Shown here piece after piece: positions 26,635 through 36,090 of a DNA stretch of 64,000 bases. The notes under the pieces are model-generated. The model was not told the origin of the DNA. It did not search any database and was given only the letters and a program-made list of their open reading frames with translations. How positions within the stretch are numbered: position 1 is the first letter of the stretch; every line of letters begins with the position of its first letter. The stretch comes from CALDTK01 sp045110575 (GTDB taxonomy: Bacteria; Bacteroidota; Bacteroidia; Chitinophagales; Saprospiraceae): the NCBI GenBank assembly GCA_045110575.1, contig JBGCGF010000056.1, forward strand, positions 1 to 64,000. Reading direction: 5' to 3'. The position numbers and the translations under genes are program-made.

Positions 26635-29487
26635 ATGACAAAACTCTACGCGACAGTTCTTCTTATTTTTCTTGTTGGATTCTCAGCAACAGCACAAACG
26701 GACAGGCTTGACTCCCTCGGACTTGCACTGAGTGCGGAAGCGCGAGTACATAAACAAAAAGCGGAGTACTCACTTGCTTTAGAAAAGTATATCAAGGCTT
26801 GCGAAAGGTTTAAGGCGGAAGAACAATGGGAAGCTTTCTACAACTTCCAAATCGGAGTGATTGATGCCCATTTCAAACTCGGTCACTCGGAGAAGGTACT
26901 CGACATGGTGGTCGTCGAGCGAGAAAAAATAGCTGAACGATTTGGACCTGATCATTTTTTGGTCGCCGACTATTACTACCTCGAAATAAAAGCAAATAAT
27001 CGTTTTGAGGATGGCAACCGAATTCCAGAACTCTCTCAAAAAGCGTTGGAAATTCTTATTCCAACCGATGGGAATAAGATTGGATCGATTTACAATGCAC
27101 TCGGGGTGTATTGGATCCTGAAAAAGGACTACGACAAGTCATTGGCGAATCACCAGGCAGCACTCGATTTTAAGCTTAGGAAGTTTGGCCCGACGGCGGG
27201 CACAGTTGGCGTATCGTACAACAATATCGGCAACGTCTATGACAACCTAGGAGAGTACGAAAAAGCGATCTCCTATTACGATAAGTCACTGGATGTCAAG
27301 CTCAAACGCTATGGCGACCAACACCCCAGGGTCTCGAATACCTACTTCAACATCGGCACGACCTATGTTGATGCAGGAGACATCAAAAAAGCCATCACTT
27401 TTTTCGAAAAGGCAATTGCAATCGATCGAAAAAGTGAGGATGATCCGAACCGCAAACTAGCTGCTAGATATACCTCTCTCAGTGAAGCGCTTCTACTCAA
27501 TAACGAAGTAGAACTAGCGATGGAGTATGGAATATTAGGCATTGAATATTACTCAAAAACCTCCCTAAATCCAATCTTCCCAGCGGTTGCGTATCAAAAC
27601 ATGGGCAACATATTGGTAGCAAAACAAGACTACGATAATGCCTTTGTGTATTACCAAAAGGCATTAGCCCTACTCTCTTCTGAATCCATAAATGAGAAGA
27701 GCTTGGTTAACCCAAAAATTGAGGAGCGATTTGCGACAGAAAGGCTGTTCGATGTTTTGAGCGACAAATTATCGACCATAGACAAATGGAATAAGGAAGA
27801 ACCTGAGCAGTTTAAACTTGAGGCGTCGCTGCAGACTTCAGAAGCATTGATACGGACCCTCAACCTGATCCAACAGGACATAGAAACTGAGAACTCCAAA
27901 TACTTGTTCTTGAGTGAATCCAGGTGGGTTTTCGAAAAGGCACTAGGTTATTGCTACGATCTCTTTGAGCAAACGGGAGACCCAAAGCACAAGATCAAGG
28001 CGCTAGAGTTATACGAGCAGAGCAAAGCATTTCTGTTGCGTAACATATTACAAGACGAGCAAGCAAAAAGCATAGCAAACATCCCTGATAGCATTCGAAA
28101 GGAGGTTATCACGCGTAAGGAGGAACTCAATGAATTGGCGCAGGAACTAAGTCGTACGCTTGACGACACCCAAAAGAAAGAGCTCCAAAGCACACTCTTC
28201 GAGCGAGACCGAGACTATCAAACCTTGGTGGCTGGATTAGAAGAGAACTTCCCAGCATATAAGGACCTTAAGAACGAGCAAACGGCCTTTGATGCTTCGA
28301 GCGTTCAACGGTCTATTCGCACCGATGAAGCTGTTTTTGCGTGGTTTACAGGTAAAGAACACCTCTTTTTCTTTGAGATTTCAACTCAACATCTTGAATT
28401 CCATAAGTTGCCAATGAGCCCGAGTTTTGAAGATGACCTATTGGCCTTTACTGCGCTTGTTAACGATAACCAACTCGCTGGCAGTAAGGGAAATTCAAAA
28501 GCTGTGTACCAGCAATTCTGTACCAAAGCCGCGGCCCTCTACAGTCAATTAATTCCTGCGGGGACCCAACTGCCTTCTTCGCTCATCTTGATGCCTGACG
28601 GTGTTTTGAACCTGATTCCCTTTGAAATTTTATTGACGAATGAGCTAGTCGCGGGAAGTGATGTCGACTATGGCCTCTTACCGTACCTCTTAAAGGAATC
28701 GGCTATTCGCTATGCCTACTCTCCTTCCCTACTGGTAAATCAGCAGGATTCTCCAACAGGAGGAAAAGATGAAGTATTGGCGTTTGCACCAGCCTATTAT
28801 GGAGCAACTACTGCAGCGGTTGCATCGAGGTCGGGCATGGCAGCTTTACAGTTTGCCCAAAAGGAGATCGAAGAAATCAGTTCGATTTTCACTACGGAAA
28901 ACAGGGTCGGTGCTTTGGCAACCAAAGAATCCTTCACCTCGCTGGCCAGTAGTTATCGTGTACTTCACTTGGCGATGCACGCCTTTACCAACGATGATAA
29001 ACCTTCTTTCTCAGGATTGGCGTTTTCTCAAGCGTCAGAAGATGAAAGAGAATCTACGCTATACGCGTATGAAATTGCGAACCTGTCCTTGAGTGCTGAT
29101 CTCGTTGTGCTGAGTGCCTGTAATACAGGAGGCGGAAAAATGGTGGAGGGAGAAGGTCAGATAAGTCTCGCTCGTTCTTTCCGCCAGGCGGGCTGCCCGA
29201 ACATTGTCCAGAGTTTATGGCAAGCAGATGATGAGACGACTTCAATACTCATGGAGAATTTCTATACCAACTTGAAGGCAGGAGTAGGAAAAGCTGAAGC
29301 GTTGCGACAGGCCAAATTGTCTTTTCTCAAGCAAGGCCGAAAGAACTTCCCTCATTATTGGGCGGCCTTTGTGTTGACTGGAGACAACGAAGAACTTGAA
29401 TTGAACAATAACAGCGGTTTCTGGTGGATGTCAGGTCTTGCCCTATTAGGGCTCTTCGCCTTTGTAGTGTTCAAGATTAAGTCTTAA
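26635..29487 (+). CDS. TPR-CHAT protein (caspase-like protease domain)
   Basis: 950 residues. Signal peptide (1-20, ending ATAQ), a long TPR array (about 40-370, with repeats such as YNNIGNVYDNLGEYEKAISYY), a helical linker (about 480-560), a CHAT domain (about 640-905) and a C-terminal membrane helix (about 926-946). The two catalytic residues of this caspase-like family are present: His782 in LHLAMHAF and Cys829 in VLSACNTGGG. The enzyme should therefore be a membrane-tethered protease facing the periplasm or surface. CHAT proteases linked to TPR sensors act in regulated proteolysis and cell-death responses in characterised systems; here the target is unknown. Cotranscription with a sigma factor suggests regulated proteolysis in a signalling chain. 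Confidence 0.9.
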   Translation: MTKLYATVLLIFLVGFSATAQTDRLDSLGLALSAEARVHKQKAEYSLALEKYIKACERFKAEEQWEAFYNFQIGVIDAHFKLGHSEKVLDMVVVEREKIAERFGPDHFLVADYYYLEIKANNRFEDGNRIPELSQKALEILIPTDGNKIGSIYNALGVYWILKKDYDKSLANHQAALDFKLRKFGPTAGTVGVSYNNIGNVYDNLGEYEKAISYYDKSLDVKLKRYGDQHPRVSNTYFNIGTTYVDAGDIKKAITFFEKAIAIDRKSEDDPNRKLAARYTSLSEALLLNNEVELAMEYGILGIEYYSKTSLNPIFPAVAYQNMGNILVAKQDYDNAFVYYQKALALLSSESINEKSLVNPKIEERFATERLFDVLSDKLSTIDKWNKEEPEQFKLEASLQTSEALIRTLNLIQQDIETENSKYLFLSESRWVFEKALGYCYDLFEQTGDPKHKIKALELYEQSKAFLLRNILQDEQAKSIANIPDSIRKEVITRKEELNELAQELSRTLDDTQKKELQSTLFERDRDYQTLVAGLEENFPAYKDLKNEQTAFDASSVQRSIRTDEAVFAWFTGKEHLFFFEISTQHLEFHKLPMSPSFEDDLLAFTALVNDNQLAGSKGNSKAVYQQFCTKAAALYSQLIPAGTQLPSSLILMPDGVLNLIPFEILLTNELVAGSDVDYGLLPYLLKESAIRYAYSPSLLVNQQDSPTGGKDEVLAFAPAYYGATTAAVASRSGMAALQFAQKEIEEISSIFTTENRVGALATKESFTSLASSYRVLHLAMHAFTNDDKPSFSGLAFSQASEDERESTLYAYEIANLSLSADLVVLSACNTGGGKMVEGEGQISLARSFRQAGCPNIVQSLWQADDETTSILMENFYTNLKAGVGKAEALRQAKLSFLKQGRKNFPHYWAAFVLTGDNEELELNNNSGFWWMSGLALLGLFAFVVFKIKS

Positions 29488-29678
29488 AACCTGGCCACAA
29501 ACCAATCCCTCAACCACTTCATTAACAGCACCATACGAACAAGAGAAATACATATTCAACTTTAGTCTAAATATATCCTCAGAAGAAGGCGACTTATCCA
29601 TTCCCATACCGACTAACTCAAGTGTGTCGGTGTAGGCTTAAAAAAGTCTTTACCTGAAACTCGATAAAAGACTAAAGC

Positions 29679-32600
29679 ATGAAAGCGTTGACCTACTTCT
29701 TAAATTCCACACAGAAACAGAACGATTTTTACGCTAGAGGTCTCCTCGTCTTGATCTTCCTACTTTGTTTGATCGGATCAGGATTGGCTCAATTGACGAG
29801 CTGGAATGGTAATTTAGATACAGACTGGAACAATTCTGGAAACTGGACTGCAGGAGTACCTACAGCAACATCGAATGTGATTATTGAAGTTGGCACATTT
29901 AACCCATCGATTAATGCTACAGGGGCTGTCGCACTATCAATGAGAGTAGAGGCGAGTACTATACTTACCGTCGCTGCCAATGTAACGTTAAACGTATTTG
30001 GCGATGTTTTCATTGCCCTTGTGAATGTAGGCACTATTAACAATAACGGAATTATTTCAGTAGGAGATATTTCTAATACTGTTAATTTTGGTATGGATAA
30101 TCAAGGAACATTCAACAATTCCCCAGGAGCAACTATTAAATTTTTCAATCAAAGTTTTTTAACACTCCATAATATAAGTACAGGAACCTTCAATAATTCC
30201 GGTACACTTTCCATTGGCGCAACAGGCGGCTTAGTCACTACGGCGTTACGTAATGACGGAACACTAAATAACAATGTTGGCGGCATCATTACAATTGATA
30301 ATGCCTCAAATTCCGCAGTAACAAGTTCAGGAGGCACCTTCAACAACGACGCTGTTTTACTTATCGGTAGCACATCGACTTCAGTAGCAGTCGGAATGAA
30401 CATTGAAGCGGGTGCAATAGTTACAAATAGCGCTTGTGCTATTATTCACTTGGTTTCTGATTGCTCCGTGAGAAACAGTATGGGAACAATTACAAATGCC
30501 GGTATATTCATCTACAACGGTGACACCCCATTTGCAATCAATAGCAACACTGGTTTGGTGTACAGCTTAGGCGTTTCTAGCGCAATTGTTCAAGTGGGCA
30601 ATCCATCCATAAGCACATTCACCATTCAATGGACGGGATGCACAAATACCGATTGGCATAATGAAAGTAATTGGAATACAGGAATGGTACCCGCCTCGGC
30701 AGCAGACTTCACAATCCCAAATGTCACCAACGCCCCTTCAAACTCAGGATCTATTACGATAGGCGGCACCTTAACACTCCTTTCTGGCAGCACGTTGACC
30801 AATACGGGGACGCTAGTTAACTCATCGACCCTAACGAACAACGGGACACTGAATAACGACAACGGAGGTAGCCTAACCAATACAGGCACGCTAACAAACG
30901 TAGGGACACTGAATAACGACAACGGAAGTAGCTTAACCAATACAGGAACAGTGACCAACAACGGTACCCTTTCCTTCACCCCAAGTTGTACGCTCTCCAA
31001 TTCAGGTACTGTGTTGCTCAATACCGGTGGTACCTTAAACGTAAATACTAGTTCTGAAAACCTTCTCGCAGGCACCTTCACTTGGAATGGAGGAATCTTT
31101 GAAATCGGGTCAAGTGCCTCAATGACGACTTCTACGAGTATTACGATACCAACAGCTGGAACCCTATCCTTAAAAGGTAAACTTAATATCCTCGATGCGG
31201 CTACGCTTACAAACAATGGTAGCCTAATAGGTGCGGCTACGGCTGTAGCATTCCTTAGCATACGCAACGGTGGATCTCTAATCAATAATTCAACCTTCAC
31301 GACACCTGGAGGTTTTAGCCTTATAGGAACACTTACCAATAGTGCTGCCGGCGTCATCACTAACCTAGCCAACCTAACGATATCACCTCCAAACCTTGCC
31401 TTCTCAGCACCTGGAGGCGTTCTAATCAATCATGGTACATTCAATAACAATAACGGCATCACGAATGAGAATATCCTATCCAATAGAACTGGAGCAACAC
31501 TTAATAACAACAATATAATATTAAACTTATCCAATACAGGTGTCTTCACAAACACGGGCACCTTTAATAATAATTCAGGCTTCGATAACTTAAATGAATT
31601 CCACAACAATGCTGGTGGTCTAACTACGAATACCGGAGATTTTGACAATTTTCTCGGCTCAATTATCCAAAACAATGGTGTGTTTGAAAACACAAACACC
31701 CTTTTGAACATTGGTATCTTAAACCTCAATACAGGCGGAAACCTCATCTTGAATACCAGCTCGGCAAGTTGGCCTTCAGGAACGTTCAACTGGACAGGCG
31801 GAACACTTACCGTTGGTGCAAACGGTTCACTGACACTAGCGACCAATAGGGATATAGCTACTGGGCAACTTTTGGCAATCGAAGGAAATTTAATTGTTCC
31901 TTCCGGTAAAACCTTAACCACCAGTGTTGGCGGAGACGTCTACATAAAACCTGGCGGAGTATTAACCAACCAATTGGGAGGTACCCTTAGCAACAATGGG
32001 GTGCTTACAAACAATGGCACCTTAACGAATACAACTGGAGCTACGCTAGACTTAAACAGTGGCAGCAATTTCATTCTTGCAAATTCACTTGCAGCACTTC
32101 CAGGTGGCACGTTCAATTGGAATGCTGGGAGTACAGTTTCTATTGCAGCAGGAGCCGACCTGACTGCACCCACAGCGATGACTATTCCTACAGATGCAAC
32201 ACTTCAAGTGATAGGTAGCCTGAATATTAACGGAGCGCTAACCAATAACGGCAACTTGATTGACAGAGGAACCATCAACAACAACGGAACCTTAGACCTA
32301 AACACTGGATCCAACCTCCTTTTGACCAAGGTCCCATCTGTTTTGCCGACAGGTGCATTCAACTGGAAACCAGGTAGTACAGTGACCATTACAGACACTG
32401 CAGAAATCGTAGTTGCATCTTCCTTTAGCATCCCTACAGGGGCAATTCTCAACATTAAAGGTGACTTGATCAACAACGGGACACTAACCAATAACGGAAC
32501 GTTTGACCTAGCGTCTGGAGGGCTTCTCGAGCTAAATAGCACTCCGACTACATTCCCCGGAGGGACATTCAATTGGAATGCAGGAGGCAATGTGACCATC

Positions 32601-33920
32601 GGCGCTGCTGCGGACGTGACTGTTGCTACTCCATTGACGATTCCGTCTGGAGCCCTTTTCACCGTCAAAGGATCACTGACAAATAATGACAAGATAACCA
32701 TCAACGGTATTTTCCTGAACACTGGAACAACCATCAATACGGATAGCCTGATTAATAATAACACCCTAAGTAGCACAGGGAACATATCACTCGAATCAGG
32801 AAGTTATTACCGGATTAGCAATGGTTTCGATGTATGGAGTCCAACTCTATTTGACTGGAAACTTGGCGCGAGTGTAGAGGTGGCCCAAGGCACCACACTC
32901 GAAGCTTTTGGCAATGTAACCACCGAGCAAGGAAGGACTTTCATCGTGAATGGAGGCGTTGAGACGTTCGGTTTAGACTATACCAATAATGGAATGCTCA
33001 AAGGTAACGGCTTCGTTGAAGCTACTTCATCTTTTGGGGCAGCTGCCAAAATCGAACCCGGCAACAGTATCGGAACCTTAAGCATCTATGCCAGTGCAGA
33101 CCTAGGCAGTGCAACGTACACCGCCGAAATTGATCCTGTGGCAAGCACATCAGACCTATTGAATGTATCTGGTGTGGCGACACTAAGCAATGCAACGTTA
33201 GAGGTTGATTGGTTAACAACACCAATTTCGGGCGCGACGTATACCGTAATGAACTTCAACAGCCGCGTAGGCGAATTTGCGACCGTTACCATTCCAGCAG
33301 TTGCTGGTTGGACATTCACTACGAATTACACAGCAACTACTGTTACCATAACGACAACGGCTGCGCCTTTACCCGTGGAACTACTTTCCTTTTCAGGCAA
33401 AACTCAAGGAACGACAAACACCCTAGCATGGGCTACCGCTAGTGAATTGAACAACGACGGCTTCCATATCGAGAGAAGTTCAGCAAACCAAGATTGGGAG
33501 GCGATCGGTTTCGTAAAAGGAGAAGGAACAAGTAGTCTAACCAATCACTATACCTTCTTGGATGACCGCCCAACAGCCGGAGTGAATTATTACCGATTAC
33601 GTCAAGTTGATTTTGATGGTATGGATGACTTCTCAGAGGTTATTGCCATAGAACAAGCACAGTCGGATTTTGAGAACCTGACGGCATATCCGGTTCCGAC
33701 GGAAAGTGAAGTGTTTGTCGACTTCGAACTGAATACACCAGGTCAAGTGCAGCTCAGCCTAACTGATCTATCGGGTAGAATCCTAAGCCTAGATACCTAT
33801 AAGGCTATTCCTGGGACAAATCAGGTCAAATTAGACCTTTCCAGCTTCGCACCGGGGATCTACTTCGTGCAATTGGAAAGTAAAAATGTGAAGTTGTACC
33901 AACGGATAGTAAAGCAATAG
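29679..33920 (+). CDS. Giant repeat-rich secreted protein with T9SS sorting domain
   Basis: 1413 residues. Signal peptide region near 20-38 (GLLVLIFLLCLIGSGLAQ), then an adhesin-like body of low complexity: short Asn/Gly/Thr units (NNGTL, TNTGTL) and about six diverged modules of about 58 residues, each beginning L(N/E)(T/S)G(G/S) and containing (G/P)(T/A)F(N/T/D)W and a late IPTxAxLxxKGxL. A repeat-built beta-solenoid is likely. A conserved segment, VTIPAVAGWTFTTNYTATTVTITT, precedes LPVELLSFSGK, which opens the usual C-terminal region, ending in a type A T9SS sorting domain (LTAYPVPTESEVFVDF to the end). It is probably a surface or extracellular adhesin; not an enzyme as far as can be seen. 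Confidence 0.85.
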   Translation: MKALTYFLNSTQKQNDFYARGLLVLIFLLCLIGSGLAQLTSWNGNLDTDWNNSGNWTAGVPTATSNVIIEVGTFNPSINATGAVALSMRVEASTILTVAANVTLNVFGDVFIALVNVGTINNNGIISVGDISNTVNFGMDNQGTFNNSPGATIKFFNQSFLTLHNISTGTFNNSGTLSIGATGGLVTTALRNDGTLNNNVGGIITIDNASNSAVTSSGGTFNNDAVLLIGSTSTSVAVGMNIEAGAIVTNSACAIIHLVSDCSVRNSMGTITNAGIFIYNGDTPFAINSNTGLVYSLGVSSAIVQVGNPSISTFTIQWTGCTNTDWHNESNWNTGMVPASAADFTIPNVTNAPSNSGSITIGGTLTLLSGSTLTNTGTLVNSSTLTNNGTLNNDNGGSLTNTGTLTNVGTLNNDNGSSLTNTGTVTNNGTLSFTPSCTLSNSGTVLLNTGGTLNVNTSSENLLAGTFTWNGGIFEIGSSASMTTSTSITIPTAGTLSLKGKLNILDAATLTNNGSLIGAATAVAFLSIRNGGSLINNSTFTTPGGFSLIGTLTNSAAGVITNLANLTISPPNLAFSAPGGVLINHGTFNNNNGITNENILSNRTGATLNNNNIILNLSNTGVFTNTGTFNNNSGFDNLNEFHNNAGGLTTNTGDFDNFLGSIIQNNGVFENTNTLLNIGILNLNTGGNLILNTSSASWPSGTFNWTGGTLTVGANGSLTLATNRDIATGQLLAIEGNLIVPSGKTLTTSVGGDVYIKPGGVLTNQLGGTLSNNGVLTNNGTLTNTTGATLDLNSGSNFILANSLAALPGGTFNWNAGSTVSIAAGADLTAPTAMTIPTDATLQVIGSLNINGALTNNGNLIDRGTINNNGTLDLNTGSNLLLTKVPSVLPTGAFNWKPGSTVTITDTAEIVVASSFSIPTGAILNIKGDLINNGTLTNNGTFDLASGGLLELNSTPTTFPGGTFNWNAGGNVTIGAAADVTVATPLTIPSGALFTVKGSLTNNDKITINGIFLNTGTTINTDSLINNNTLSSTGNISLESGSYYRISNGFDVWSPTLFDWKLGASVEVAQGTTLEAFGNVTTEQGRTFIVNGGVETFGLDYTNNGMLKGNGFVEATSSFGAAAKIEPGNSIGTLSIYASADLGSATYTAEIDPVASTSDLLNVSGVATLSNATLEVDWLTTPISGATYTVMNFNSRVGEFATVTIPAVAGWTFTTNYTATTVTITTTAAPLPVELLSFSGKTQGTTNTLAWATASELNNDGFHIERSSANQDWEAIGFVKGEGTSSLTNHYTFLDDRPTAGVNYYRLRQVDFDGMDDFSEVIAIEQAQSDFENLTAYPVPTESEVFVDFELNTPGQVQLSLTDLSGRILSLDTYKAIPGTNQVKLDLSSFAPGIYFVQLESKNVKLYQRIVKQ

Positions 33921-33947
33921 TTCCCTTCAACAAGTTCTTTCCTTAGT

Positions 33948-33961
33948 GCTTTCGCCAAAAC
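33948..33961 (-). repeat. 14-mer motif copy (GCTTTCGCCAAAAC), intergenic
   Basis: Exact copy 28 bases after the stop of the giant T9SS gene, outside any gene. Confidence 0.9.
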
Positions 33962-34607
33962 CAGATCCGAGACGAATCGACGCTTCTTCATAGCAAGAGC
34001 ACAGTCTACCCAGCAGGTTCTGTTGAAGAGCTTAAACCTGAAGTGAAATCAGGTAGCATTTCAAAGTTCTGACGCTCACATATAGCCGAAGAAATTAATG
34101 CTTGTCATGATAGTATGCAATCGCGACGCTAAAAATGTCGCCCTTGAGACACTTCTTGAAATTGTGCATTAGTGGAACTTTAACGAGATGCGAAGAGGAC
34201 TAAAACATCCTCTAAAGCACTGTTTTTCAACATATTGAATAACAATCAACTCGAAATTTAGAAGAAATTTAGTGTACGCAATTTCGCGTACACACCTATC
34301 GCTAACGCTTCCTGTAACCGTTCCTCCGATGGAACCTGCCGTTGCTCCAGCTACCCTATCCAATACGATATCCGCGCCCCATATTGTGGGTACAATAGAA
34401 AGACTTACTTCTTCGGACGTTGATCCATTTGCAAGCAATTTCCCGTTACAAGGTTCCTAAACAAGTGTATACTTAGACAAGGATACTATGATAGAGGTTG
34501 CAACTAGCGCGGAATCAGCAACTTGGCGACCTAAAACGTGTGATCTTAATATTTAGTAATTGCCAATTGCCCTAAAATGACATGCTCTTATATTTGCTTA
34601 TGATATC

Positions 34608-34643
34608 AGTCGACTTGCCACGTAGGCAAGTCGGCTTGTTTTT
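34608..34643 (+). terminator. Hairpin followed by T-run, copy 1
   Basis: GTCGACTTGCC (34609-34619) pairs with GGCAAGTCGGC (34625-34635) around ACGTA, followed by TTGTTTTTG. Preceded by TATATTTG (TAnnTTTG-like) about 15 bases upstream. The nearest upstream plus-strand gene ends 690 bases away, so the terminated transcript is unknown. Confidence 0.6.
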
Positions 34644-35120
34644 GCCCTAACGTAAGACGAGAGGAAAAGAATTAGAATCGAGCTAACATACCTATGTCGT
34701 CCAAGGGAAAATGGTAAAAAAGCACAACGCCCCACCTAAATAACTGTAAAACAGACGACTAAGCATATACATAACTATGAATCCATATACATCCAAGGCA
34801 ACAACATCAACGTAAAAACTGCCTAACAGTCCAATTTCGACCGTTGCTCCGATGAAACCTGCCGATGCTCCAGAAGCCCTATGATCTTCGACTTTCTAGC
34901 CTCATATTGAGATAGTAGGAAGAAAAGATAGCCGTCCGGAGCTTTTAACTGAGTAAAACCAGGTCCTACTGAAAAAGTAGGTTCATCAAATCCTGCACCG
35001 GACATAACAACATAGACTTGCGTTTCATATTCATTTGGCACCACATATCACTCCCTATTTCAATTCAGTAGATCGCCAACACTTTATATAGCCTATGCTC
35101 TTACATTTGCTTATTATACT

Positions 35121-35158
35121 AGCCGGCTTGTCATTTAGACGAGCCGGCTATTTTTTTT
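35121..35158 (+). terminator. Hairpin followed by T-run, copy 2
   Basis: AGCCGGCTTGTC (35121-35132) pairs with GACGAGCCGGCT (35138-35149) around ATTTA, followed by eight T residues: a textbook intrinsic terminator for the plus strand, yet no plus-strand gene precedes it. TACATTTG (TAnnTTTG) lies about 20 bases upstream, as in copy 1. Confidence 0.65.
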
Positions 35159-35343
35159 GCGCAAACCTATCCGAACATTAAGCCACTTTCCTAGCATGCC
35201 TGTTTCGATTACTATCTTCTCAATTCACTGAGTACCACAACAGCTAGCATAGACCGTAATTGCTATAGTTCGGTCATCCCTAGAGTATAGCTCCAATCAA
35301 ATTAAAAGAGCTCTGTTGAAAGAAGTATAAAGTGCCACTCTGG

Positions 35344-36090
35344 CTATGATCCTAAGACTTCTTGAATGAACTTATCCCGTCTACGCCGAGCAACCGGCAC
35401 TTCACTTTTATCGTTCAAAATAACTAGTCCTTCACGTTTGTATTGAATCACCTTTCGCTTATTGATCAAATGAGATTTATGGGTAGAGTAAAACCCGTAA
35501 GGGGTGAGTAACTCTCGAAAATGACCGATGTTTAAACTTGCGATCAAGACTTCTCCTGTTTCAAGGTGAATACGCGTGTATTTCTCCCAGCCTTCACATC
35601 GAATGATGTTATCGACGGAGATGAAGTCATAGGCCGTCTGGCTAGGGATGGCAATACGCGTTGACTGCTGACCGATGTGATCGATGTTATGACGAAGAAC
35701 TTCGTAACGCTTTATCGTATCACGTTCTTGAATCCTCTGCACGGCCTTATTCACCGCAGCAATCAGTTCTTCATCACCTACAGGTTTAAGCACATAATCA
35801 ATAGCACTCACTCTTAGTGCATCGATCGCAAAGTCGTTAAAGCCCGTGATAAAGATTATTTCGAACTCAATACTTTCAAAACGCTCTAGCAAGTCAAAAG
35901 CATTTTCACCTGGCATTGCAATGTCAAGGAATACAAGGTCGGGCGTGGTAGACTTGATCAAACTGTATGCATCTGGGACATTGGCGGCTTCGCCAACAAC
36001 CTCAATATTAGGACATAGCCTTGCAAGCTTATCCATCGTCACCTTTCTTAATTTCGACTCATCGTCTACAATTAAAGCTCTAATTTTCAT
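35344..36090 (-). CDS. LytTR-family response regulator
   Basis: 248 residues. Receiver domain (about 4-120) with VDDES, phospho-acceptor Asp in VFLDIAMPGENAF, the switch ITGF and Lys in YVLKPVGD. LytTR DNA-binding domain (about 145-247) with ISVDNIIRCEGWEKYTRIHL, FYSTHKSHLINKRKVIQ and the basic end VPVARRRRDKFIQEVL. Its start overlaps the end of the upstream propeller kinase gene by 11 bases, so translational coupling and a direct partnership are expected. The second, paralogous kinase upstream has no regulator of its own and may share this one. Confidence 0.93.
   Translation of the reverse strand: MKIRALIVDDESKLRKVTMDKLARLCPNIEVVGEAANVPDAYSLIKSTTPDLVFLDIAMPGENAFDLLERFESIEFEIIFITGFNDFAIDALRVSAIDYVLKPVGDEELIAAVNKAVQRIQERDTIKRYEVLRHNIDHIGQQSTRIAIPSQTAYDFISVDNIIRCEGWEKYTRIHLETGEVLIASLNIGHFRELLTPYGFYSTHKSHLINKRKVIQYKREGLVILNDKSEVPVARRRRDKFIQEVLGS

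Larger units (their letters stand above)
33921..35343. other. Gene-poor 1.4-kb region with two diverged repeat units
   Basis: No convincing gene. A block of about 36 bases, CTCCGATGGAACCTGCCGTT-like at 34324-34359, recurs at 34847-34882, and a second block beginning ATGCTCTTAYATTTGCTTA and leading into a hairpin with a T-run recurs at 34582-34643 and 35095-35158. The spacing is similar (523 and 513 bp), so the region holds two diverged copies of one unit of about 0.3 kb. Minus-strand reading frames at 34169-34438 and 34823-35044 cover the first block with similar peptides (AGATAGSIGGTV against SGASAGFIGATV), but in the second copy that peptide is in a frame without a start codon, so decayed small genes are possible. 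Confidence 0.55.

Noticed and set aside
30626..32785. Long minus-strand open frames (up to 267 codons) opposite the giant T9SS gene
   Set aside because: They lie opposite a repetitive Asn/Thr/Gly-rich gene and translate to Pro/Val/Leu-rich text with no family features. They are antisense shadows of codon usage.
34169..34438. Small minus-strand frame with GATAGSIGGTV, bacteriocin-like Gly pattern
   Set aside because: The related segment in the second copy lies in a frame without a start codon, and no leader peptide, transporter or immunity gene is near. It may be a decayed gene, so I did not call it as a CDS.
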